Below are positions 54,650 to 64,000 of a DNA stretch of 64,000 nucleotides, one piece after another. The notes beneath the pieces are model-generated. The model made no database searches and was not told the origin of the DNA. It saw only the letters and a list, made by a program, of their open reading frames with translations. Source of the DNA: Hyalella azteca (lineage: Eukaryota > Arthropoda > Malacostraca > Amphipoda > Hyalellidae). A program made the translations under genes and the position numbers. Position 1 is the first letter of the stretch. Every line of letters begins with the position of its first letter. The DNA is taken from assembly GCF_000764305.2 (NCBI RefSeq), contig NW_025936281.1:16502-80501 (forward strand), given 5' to 3'.

Positions 54650-55263
54650 CTGGGGGAGAAAAATGAAATAAGTTAATTTTAATTCATTACTAATGAAAAT
54701 TATAGAGAATATTTATCAGTTGAATCTATTAATAAAACTAAATTTTAATATAAATCTAACATCTTTATATCAGTTTTGTCCACTACAAAGTTTCGAGTTC
54801 CCACGAGAATAGTGGACCCTGTTTAGTCAGTCTGTTCCACTGCAATGAAAAATCGTTTTATTTAATTATTATTTTTATTAACTGAACTTTTTATTTAAAA
54901 ATATGTAATTCTAATAATTTTCAGCTACCTTACGAGTGCATAACCTACGGTATTATTTCAATACATAATAGTATTTTATTAAACATATACATATTATATA
55001 TTATTATAATATACAAATTATAATATTTCACTATTTTCAAAATCAAAGTCAGTTCATCCATGAAAATTAAGTTTAATATTCATTGTCTATATCGGAGCAC
55101 AAGTTCGTATAAAATTTTAATTATATCATTTTTAGTTCTAACAATAATTTATTTCTCCTAGAATATTGTGGTTCAAAGAATTTAAGAACTTATGATTTTT
55201 TTATAAATATAAGATACTCGAGATGAGCGCTATATATGCCACCACCACTCACCATTTGTGATG

Positions 55264-55418
55264 CTCAGTTCACCATCACCACTCACCATCACCACTCACC
55301 ATCACCACTCACCATCACCACACACCATCACCACTCACCATCACCACTCACCATCACCACTCACCATCACCACTCACCATCACCACTCACCATCACCACT
55401 CACCATCACCACTCACCA
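55264..55418. repeat. 13-bp minisatellite (CACCATCACCACT)
   Basis: About eleven copies. His/Ser/Pro reading frames are by-products. Confidence 0.95.
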
Positions 55419-55578
55419 TATGTGTTGCAGTCACTGCCAGACCAGCATGGGTAGCAGTGACAGCCTCTGCCAGCCTCTGCCTGCTGCCGCCTGCCGTGCC
55501 TGCACCTGTCAGGGTATACAGTCTTCCATATATTAAATATTGTCATATATACTTCCAGGGTTCATATATACTTCCTTC

Positions 55579-55620
55579 CACGGCAGGCGGTATATATTAC
55601 CATATATACCGCCTGCCGTG
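55579..55620. repeat. Perfect 19-bp hairpin
   Basis: Arms CACGGCAGGCGGTATATAT and its exact complement with loop TACC. The text 'cgcctgccgtgcctgc' occurs again in direct orientation at 55488-55503. Confidence 0.92.
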
Positions 55621-57248
55621 CCTGCCTCTACCGAGTATATAGTGTTCGATAATAAAATATTATCAAATATACTCTGATATATTTACATGTAAATTACATG
55701 TAAATATATGCGCTGTTATTATTATGTGGTGGATATGAAGAGATATACTAAATTAATTCTCTAGATATAAATAGATATACCTGATTTTTTTTCCTAGTTA
55801 TGAATAGATATACTAAACTTCTTTTCTAGCCATCAATAGATATACTTAACTTCCTTTCTATATTTATTTTTTTCTAAATATATTTACTTAATTTTCGCAA
55901 AAAAATCAATTTGGAGTGTATTTTATTGGATATACATCAAATTGTTCTAGAAAATCCCTGATTTACACTGATTGAATGCATTCCTGTTGCTTTATTTGGC
56001 ATTCGTGTCCTAGAAAATGTCCTATGAATTTTGCTATTATTATATACAGAAGTTAAGCGATTACATCCCTAGTTAGATAATGCATTTTTTAAACATAAAA
56101 CTGAAGCCCCTAACACCAATATATGCACAACAACTCTCGTGTATTCGGAACCACTGCTAAAAATATGAACCTTTAGAGCCTGAGAATATTTGATACCAAC
56201 TCATCGTAAGGATTAATTTAAAATGACATTCAAAACTCGGACTACGAATTTTGCCTTCCAAATTTTCAATGGATAAAAATGAATCCATAAATTTAAAATA
56301 CAAAAACACCTGTAATCCTATTTAAAGATGTAACAACATTTCTAATTGTAACACAAAAATGTGAAATTGAGAAGTGCGAATTATATTCAGATAATAATAA
56401 TCATTCTCTGATAGAAATTAACTATAAAATTCGAAAAAATATTTTCGAATTTCGACTCAAATTTTCAAAAGCAAGATTTAAGAAATAAAAACCAACGTAT
56501 GAAAAGTCATATATTAAACTGACGTCCCAAGAGCTTATATTTAGCAGGTAAAAGTACCGCGCACTTCAAAATATTCAAAGGATTAAAAACTCACTTTCTT
56601 CCCCGAATGTTTTTTATTGCACGCACTAGAAGATAAAAAAATTCAGCTCACTTGAACGCTCTAAAATAATTCGTTGTTCCGCTCTACAACTTGCGTCAAC
56701 ATTTTCTTCGGGTAATTCTTTACGCTCACTTTTTTACGAGAAATTCTGCTTTAAACTATTTTTTTGTAACTGAGGTAAATTAGGAAGAGAGGGTATTATA
56801 TTTTTAGTTAATGGAGAACTTTAGGCCTATCAAATTTGGATACTATCATGGATAAGTATTTGTGTTCAGTACTAAATTATTTTGATACCTTCTCTGTTAT
56901 GGGTAAACGTGTGGTTTAGTAGTCATTTCAATAGAATATTTGAAAAACTTTTCCATGAATACTATTAAAGAATAATGTAGAAGTATATAATATATATTTT
57001 CACTATGTAAATACGGACAAAAAGCCATTTGCCTTCCTAATTTTATTGATGGAAAATTCAACCTCAAAAAATTGATATATGTACATGCACTGGCAACTGA
57101 AAAACTTCATTAATCATCAGTAAATTTTATAAGACTGAAATTAATTTGATTAATATTTCAGACAAATTGCCAAGTGGGAGCGCTTAAATTAATAATTATG
57201 TTAGACTGGATAATATTTATTATTGACAATAATACCGTATAGCCGTAC
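55621..57248. other. AT-rich intronic DNA
   Basis: 55740-55860 has short 'agatatact' repeats. Otherwise nothing recognised. Confidence 0.5.
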
Positions 57249-57442
57249 CATGACCCACTTATCATGACCCACTTATCATGACCCACTTATCACGACCCAC
57301 TTATCATGACCCACTTATCATGACCCACTTATCACGACCCACTTATCGTGACCCACTTATCATGACCCACTTATCATGACCCACTTATCATGACCCACTT
57401 ATCATGACCCACTTATCATGACCCACTTATCATGACCCACCC
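57249..57442. repeat. 14-bp minisatellite (CATGACCCACTTAT)
   Basis: About 13 nearly perfect copies in intron 1. Confidence 0.95.
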
Positions 57443-58247
57443 CGTATCACTGATGCTGTCGTTCCATGACGGCTCGCCTTCATCGCTCTGCCATCGTCCG
57501 TCTGAGAACTTTTCTGTGGAGCATCAATTAGTGAATTAATTAATTAATTAATTAATTAGTAAAATATTCACCAGTGCTTGATAATTAAGCATTATTAATT
57601 CATACACATATAATGAAAATTAATTATTATATATATATAATGAAAATTAATTTTAAATAATAGATGAAAAATGGAAATTAAATGATATCACAATATATTA
57701 ATTAACAGAAAATATCCATGTTTCCAAGAAATTATTAATGACACCGTGCATGCAAATTTATTCCTGCCTTCAGAAAGATATATTTTCCATTGAAATATTT
57801 CACTTGGCATATCGAAAAATCTTAGATGTGACTTTTCTTGCAAAATGAAAGGTATTGTTCATAAGAATCTAATTCTTATCCTGTGTAGAAATAAACGCCT
57901 AATTTCTAATCTTCAAGAGAGCCGACTAAACTTTTTTGTTGAGGCATTTTTTCAATTTTCTTTCAAAATCAAAATATTAAAAATTTTACTCGTTGCAAAA
58001 AAAATATTTCTATTTTATTATTTTCCGAAACAAAATCGGTTAGGCGGCGACCAGAAAACGCCTGATCTTGTCAAGATGCTGACAGTTTTTTCTTACCTTC
58101 AAGTGAACGAAAAATCGCGTTTCTTGAACTCAAAGTTTGCAAAAAGATATTCAAATTTAGTCCTTCAACATTCCTTCTCCACTCCCTAAAAAATTTTAGC
58201 GAAGCTTTATGTTTTTTTTCCTGACGTTATGAACATATAAGCTGCTT

Positions 58248-58425
58248 AAACTCAAAGATATGAGTGAGGCTTTGTCCAAATAGCGACACACTTATCGGCC
58301 ACGTAGTGGGACATCCTGACCGAATTTGACCTGGTAAAAGAGCGTATCAGTGCTACGTCGTGCTGCTGTGGATTGGAAATTGTGTCACTATTCGGACAAT
58401 ATGACCCATTCGTTTATCTGAGTGT
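58248..58425 (+). mobile_element. MITE family copy 16 (plus)
   Basis: aactcaaagatatgagtg, gtgggacatcctgaccgaat, intact core gcgtatcagtgctacgtc, right end tatttgg-type segment and cgtttatctgagtgta. Confidence 0.88.
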
Positions 58426-59410
58426 AGAAGGACCCACGACAAAAATACCCTAGGCCGTAGCCAGTAAACATTGACACGTCGTCAAAACACTGCATTTTTT
58501 ACCCCGAAACTTTGTAGGTCACGGGGAAAAAATATAGACACGGGGAAAAATATGGACACTTAGGTGGGCGAGCCTCGTTCTATTGCGGGGCTAAACTGTC
58601 CAGCTTTTGAAAACCCGGCCGTTTTGAATGAAAAACAAAGATTTTATCGCTAAAATGAAAGCCCTGGAAATTTTGTTGCGGATGATGAAAGGAGCGGAAA
58701 TATTTTCCAGTGTTACGAAAATATTGTGTTTAATCAAGGCTCGTCAGAAAGCCTTTGATGTACTAAAATAACTTATAAAAAAGCATGATGAATGGCAGAA
58801 AAATTTAGCGTGTGAGGTGTACTCAACACGCATTAATTCTGACGCATAAATCATACAAAATTACGACATTTTTTGATGTAATTAATTGTTATAATTTTAT
58901 GTTCATATCTATTAATAATGAAATATAGTTAATCAAACAGTGCAATATATATTTATCCCAAAAACAAGGCCACTGACGATCGCAACCTTATGATCCAAAT
59001 TACAGTATTTTACAGTTTTTTAATTATCGATAACTACAAGCAACAGTTCATAAATTAGTAAATAACAACAAAATAATTAATAAATTAATGAATTCATATA
59101 TTAATTAAGGAGAAAATATAATTGTTTTCGTAGTAAAAACGCAATGAACAAGTAGTATCTAAATAAATAAAAATAATAACCATACAGAATTTCATAAATT
59201 TTCAACAGTTTCAATGATAAGGAAAGAAATTGATTACATAAGAAAAAATGTTATGAACAAATAGTATCTAAATTATAAATTAAAATAATAACCATACCGA
59301 ATCACATTTTCTACAGAAAAAATTTTTCCTCAATTTTTTTAATTTAATTTTTTTTCATTCTTTTAATCTTTCAATTCAATTACCATTTTTTAAATTTTTA
59401 ATAACCGAAC

Positions 59411-59665
59411 CCCCAGTACTCACCCTGCACCACGTAGCACCGTGTACGCCCCCACAATACAATACGGCCCCCAGTACTCACCCTGCACCACGTAGCACCG
59501 TGTACGCCCCCACAATACGGCCCCCAGTACTCACCCTGCACCACGTAGCACCGTGTCCGCCCAAGTACTCATCCTGCACCACGTAGCACCGTGTACGCCC
59601 CCACAATATGGCCCCCAGTACTCACCCTGCACCACGTAGCACCGTGTACGCCCCCACAATACGGC
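59411..59665 (-). repeat. 53-bp tandem array of exon 1 end plus splice donor (5 copies)
   Basis: Each unit contains, on the minus strand, the last ~33 nt of exon 1 (ending CTACGTGGTGCAGG) and the first ~20 nt of the intron (GTGAGTACTGGGGGCC). Unit starts are near 59411, 59470, 59520, 59562 and 59613. Four copies keep a consensus donor; the copy at 59562 has GATGAG instead. The unit at 59520 is shortened. Confidence 0.9.
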
Positions 59666-59731
59666 GGCCGTGACGAGCAGCAGCAAGTTTTGCTTCCAGC
59701 GCAGAGCGTCGCTGCTGAGGAGGAGAGCCAT
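59626..59731 (-). CDS. Cadherin-gene exon 1: start codon and signal peptide
   Basis: ATG at 59731 (context AGCGATGG) opens MALLLSSDALRWKQ, then the hydrophobic core NLLLLVTAAVLWG, then RTRCYVVQ. This is a good signal peptide of about 27 residues, with cleavage probably near the end of the hydrophobic run. The exon ends CAGG|gtgagt in phase 1 and continues in frame into DNYAPRF of exon 2. The signal peptide fits a secreted or single-pass membrane cadherin-repeat protein. The spliced N-terminus recovered in the window is about 158 residues. The exon is GC-rich and lies beside the donor array. Confidence 0.8.
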
Positions 59732-59784
59732 CGCTTGTGCTGCTGCTGCTGATCCTGGACCGCTGGAGCGGCTAATTAAATTCT

Positions 59785-60420
59785 CAGTCGCTCTGATTGT
59801 CGGTCTGATTGTCGGGCAATAACAATCAGTTATTGAACAGATTATCTTTTGTTTATGATCGTGAGGTAGTAACTTTTATAGACTGAATTTAGAAAGAATT
59901 TCCAATCGTTTGATGATCGAGGAGCAATCAGTTGTCGGATTGTGGTTCATACTGTTTGTGATCGTGAAGAAAAAGTTTATTAATTGAATTTCCAGTAGTT
60001 GATCATCGTGGAACAATCACTTGTCGGTCTGAATTTCCAGTTATTACACTGGATGTGCTGAATTGATCGTTGAACAATGAATTGTTAGACTGAATATGCT
60101 ATTCGTTGATGGACTGAATATGGATACGTTGCTGGTCAAGAAGCATTCTGTTGTTAGAAAAACTTTAAATAGTTTGTGATAGCAATAATTTTATAGACTG
60201 AATTTCCAGTCGTCGATGACCGTGGAATAATTTTTTGCTTGGAAATTTTTTTGTGTGGAAATTTCCAGTCGTTGGCGATCCAGTAACAATCTTAATTAAT
60301 CCAGTTATTAATTTAAGGATATTTGAAACCAATCAGTAGAGGTGCCAAAATGTCAGCTATTGAGATAGTAGATCAATCAGTTGCTTGACTTGATTGACAG
60401 TTGTTATTGGCCGTGAAACA
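59785..60420. repeat. Degenerate ~60-bp repeats upstream of the cadherin gene
   Basis: Motifs 'gactgaatttccagtcgt', 'gatgatcgtggaacaatca' and 'ttgtcggtctga' recur about ten times with much divergence. They may cover the 5' untranslated region or promoter. No TATA box assigned. Confidence 0.6.
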
Positions 60421-61981
60421 TTCATATACTCGCTTGTATTGATTGAAAGCGATAGTGATATAAAAAAATTCTTCAATGATTCCTAAAAGATTGATAAATT
60501 TGAACAGATGTTAAAAATTATTTAATGCACCGTATAGATTCTGTTGTATTTTTATGAATCCTCTTTCTTTTTCCAACCACTGCGCTGGATTATGACCAAC
60601 TTTTTCTTATTGAGAATAGAAGTCTTTTCTAGCTAGAGTTCATGTATTAAAATTAGAATCTGTTGGTATTTTAATTGGAAATTTCAATCTTAATTTTTTT
60701 AATTAATCTAACGTTCTAGAATTAATTTATGCTTATACCGAACTGAAAAATTTCCTAGAAGTGGTTTCTGTTTCCCTGGAAAATTCTCATTCATTATTAA
60801 TAAGCAATTAATAATATCTTCGTTGCGAATAATTCGCGTGAATAAGTAAGCCCTAATTAAAATAATGTAGCGTGATAATACAGATATATATTTTTATATA
60901 TCATTACTCAGATGTCTATTATTATAAGGAAAAGTGTTTTCTTCAATAATTAAATATGATTTTATGTATATATTATATTCTTCTTCACTAATTTATGTGA
61001 TTTTATATGTGATTTTTTGAAGAAAATTAGACTTAAAATCTATTTAAATTTTTTAAGAAAGAAATCAATATTTAATACGTAAAATTATTAAATAATTTAC
61101 ATTTTGTGTGCTAATGCATTAAGCTATGCTGGTAAAGCTTCAATGAAGAGTTCGAATACGCATAATAAATCGGGATTAAATGAAAATAGGTTCATATATA
61201 TTTCGTCCTTAGCATAAGTGAAGTCATAATCTCGTAGATGCAAAAATTAGAGAGGTAAAAAAATTTTATTCGTGATGAAACCAAATCAGAAATATTTTCT
61301 ATTTACTTCTTTTGAAAATTTACAATAATAATTGTTATTTCCTTGACTGAATCGCATTTGTTTGTGCAGCGATGATTTATTTTTGAAAAATTAACCTGAA
61401 TTATTTACCTGATATTTTTATTACAAATATTTTCGCGCTTCTTCTTGGCTGCATTGACTTACAAATGCGGAATAATATGATACGAATATCTTGGATTTTA
61501 ATATATTATGAAATCCACTGAAATATTGCGACATTTTCCTCAGTTGCACCACAATTATACAGATTAAATCATTATATTCCGGAACAAAATTAAATTAATT
61601 GCGGAATTTTTCTAACGGCATCATAATCACCAACAGAAAAAAATTGAGTCACTGTGAAAATCACTAACATTGCGTAAAATTTTACTCAGCTGCACTGCAA
61701 TAAATAAAAGAATAAAATGGTGCAGGTACACGTGAATTTTTATGAACTCTAAACCAATCAAACATTATGTAAAATTTTCCTTGGCTTCATTGAGCTAAAA
61801 TTCACAGTAAAAATGTTGGTAAGGACATGAGGAAGTGGCAATTTCTCGCCGCTTTCTTGCCATCAATCATCGGCTGATAGGATTGGGCGGCGACGCCACG
61901 GCAGAGCCGAGAACTGCAGCGCGGGCTCCTGCCGAGCCCATACATCAGGTAGTGCATTAGGAGGGCCACCGTGCTACGTAG
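60421..61981. other. AT-rich DNA with a GC-rich island at 61850-61980
   Basis: No gene seen. The GC-rich island could be a leader exon or promoter of the minus-strand gene; no splice site or ORF supports this clearly. Confidence 0.4.
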
Positions 61982-63230
61982 ACCGACCGAAATACAGCCA
62001 GGGTTGACTAAAACGCGATGCGTCGAGAAATACTTCGATAAAACCGACCGAAATACAGCCAGGGTGGCCAAAACCGCGATCCATCAAGAAATACGTCGAT
62101 AAAACCGACCGAAATACAGCCAGGGAGGCCACAAATGCGATGCGTCAAGAAATACGTCGATAAAACCGACTGAAATACAGCCAGGGTAGCCAAAAACGCG
62201 ATACTTCAAGAAATACGTCAATAAAACCGACTGAAGGACACTGAGGCTAGTAAAAAACGACATATCTAGTAGTACTTTAGGTGGACTGACCGAAATAATT
62301 CGATGACAGCAAAATACGCCTTAATACGCAGAATACATCAAGTAACATATTATAAAGACCGACCGAAATACACCGAGGAGAGCGAAATACGCTATACATT
62401 AAGTAGCATAGATGAAGGACTGGCCGAACTGTAGCGAAGACATTATAAAACGCGGTTCATCAAGCAACTCATCACGAAAATCGATCGAGAATGATGGAAC
62501 ACCCAACACCGACACCTGGCGAAGAACCGAAATGCCCCATGCCCGATACGTCAAGAAATTCATTGAAAATAGCTAACGAAATCTTCAAAAGCAGCAAAAT
62601 ATTTCATTCACCAAGAAATACATACATCAAGAAAACCTACCAAAATATATCAAGTCCAGCAAAATCTCCGATAGACTAGGTAGAATATATTGTGAAAACT
62701 GATAAAAATACGTCGAGGCTGGCAAAATGTCATGAATATCGAAGAATTCAGTAGGAAGACAAACCGAAATACATCTATTAGGCGAAAATATTTGATACAC
62801 CGAGAAATATGTTAGGGAGACCGATCAGCATACAGCGATGCAGGCGCAATACCCAGGGCATCCCGAAATATATCAAGAAGATCGGTTGAAATGCACCGTG
62901 GCTTGCGAAATACGTTAGCCGTCAGGTGGTTCATTACGAAGACTGACTGAAATAAGTGGAAGCCATCAAAATATCCGAAACCTCACGGAATACGCTTAAA
63001 ATATTGACCGAGATACATCGAAGCTGGCTTAATAACCTATACATCTTGTAATACGTTGGTAAGACCAAACGAAATTACTCATTTATCAAGGTCGGCGAAA
63101 TGCCCGATATATTTTGAAATACATTAAGAAGACCGACTGAAGTACTCATTTATCGAAGCTGGCGAATACCCGATCAATTTTGAAGTATATCAAAAGACCG
63201 ACTGTAAAGCATCACTATTGCGAAACAGTC
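61982..63230. repeat. Decaying tandem array of ~62-bp units
   Basis: At 61982-62230 the units (ccgaaatacagccagggt, gtcaagaaatacgtcgataa) are nearly identical. To the right the same skeleton ('gaccgaaatac', 'gcgaaatac', 'aagaaatac') persists with growing divergence up to about 63230. ORFs here are by-products. Confidence 0.8.
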
Positions 63231-64000
63231 AAAGAAAGTAGACCGTAATATATGTAATACCGCGCTGAATTTCAGGCTAATTACCGAAGAATATCTTCTG
63301 CGATGCGAGGCGAGACTCGTGAAGCTTCACAAAGACTCTCACTTCAATGGCAGCTCCCGTCTACCTGTAGAAATCCAGCCCAGCCTTGGACCGTGGCAGC
63401 TCACAACGATCTTTATTCTCATTCAAAACCAATCAATGAAATATACAAGTTCATCACAATCTGAACACCCTGTGAGAATCAGTCGCTCCAAGGAACACAA
63501 ATAACCTTTTAATTTTTAACTTGATGATAATTGTTGGAAATGGTTGCATTATTTGATGATAAAATACTGAATCTAATTAACTTTTAGTTGCAAACGTTGA
63601 TTGAAGTCTACGGGATTTAGTACTAAAATTCGAATAACATGCACGCAGTCGAATAAATCTACGGAATTTACTCCGAACATTTAAATACAAATTGCGGCAT
63701 GAATTGGTCGATGATAGCTTGATTTTATTCAGCAATCCTTATAAAAATCAGCTCGTTCAAGCTTACCAAGTTCTGTACACATTCTTAAAAACAGCCCATA
63801 TACATGGACCGTAAACCAGCCTATATAAATGGGCAGTGCAAATCCACCACGAAGTATATACACTGCAAGAAAACAGCCCCTCTATAGAACATGCCTGTTC
63901 ATCACGGACTGGACACCTGAAAAAAAGCAGACAATCCACGGAAAGTGCCACTTCATCACGATCTGTGTGCGCTGTAAAATACATAAAATATAGCCCATAA
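63231..64000. other. Non-coding right edge
   Basis: 63760-64000 has weak repeats of 'acagccc' and 'tatatacatgg' text. A short 61-codon ORF at 63319 is not supported by any motif. Confidence 0.4.

Larger units (their letters stand above)
54650..59625 (-). other. Cadherin-gene intron 1
   Basis: 5.0 kb from the repeated donor region (59411-59625) to tttctcccccag. It contains two minisatellites, one MITE copy, a 19-bp hairpin and AT-rich DNA. No other exon recognised. Confidence 0.6.

Noticed and set aside
55236..55536. His/Ser/Pro repeat ORFs
   Set aside because: A by-product of the 13-bp minisatellite in an intron.

Overview
The window is eukaryotic, intron-bearing, AT-rich animal DNA, probably from an arthropod or other invertebrate. 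The evidence is a cadherin-repeat gene split into small phase-1 exons, a Copia retrotransposon whose primer-binding site matches an internal part of initiator tRNA-Met, hAT-like and foldback DNA elements, and a very high load of minisatellites. No tRNA, rRNA, operon or CRISPR array is visible. I cannot name the species from sequence alone.

Layout. (1) 0.2-3.8 kb: a plus-strand, multi-exon, decayed gene that ends in a C2H2 zinc finger and a polyadenylation signal. Its 3' splice acceptor/exon start has been duplicated several times. (2) 3.8-9.4 kb: non-coding DNA with duplicated blocks and a minisatellite. (3) 9.5-12 kb: a plus-strand gene or retroelement ORF with a PHD-like finger and CCCH fingers, separated by one in-frame TAG. 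(4) 13.7-20.5 kb: minisatellites, the first copies of a ~180-bp hairpin MITE family, a 1.3-kb inverted-repeat DNA transposon (17.5-18.8 kb) and a 325-base N gap. (5) 20.55-26.97 kb: a degenerate minus-strand Copia element with 5-bp target duplications. One LTR is split by an 800-bp solo LTR of another retrotransposon. The pol gene is split by a compound insertion (hAT-like end, 1.2-kb foldback, palindrome-plus-GACA repeat). (6) 27-47 kb: gene-poor, AT-rich DNA with minisatellites and many MITE copies. (7) 47.4-59.7 kb: the first four coding exons of a secreted or membrane cadherin-repeat protein on the minus strand. They join in phase from a signal-peptide exon at 59.7 kb to an exon at 47.4 kb, and the rest of the gene would lie at lower coordinates or outside the window. 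(8) 59.8-64 kb: upstream of that gene, mostly decaying tandem repeats.

Three things stand out. A family of about 17 hairpin MITEs keeps a nearly invariant asymmetric core (CGTAGCACTGATACG). In the cadherin gene, two splice-donor junctions lie inside tandem arrays, so each intron starts with several copies of its own exon end plus donor; the zinc-finger gene shows the matching pattern at an acceptor. Finally, three complete and one partial copy of the Nextera transposase/mate-pair junction adapter are embedded in the sequence, always at tandem arrays, so the joins at 5.4, 15.4 and 19.2-19.6 kb should not be trusted.
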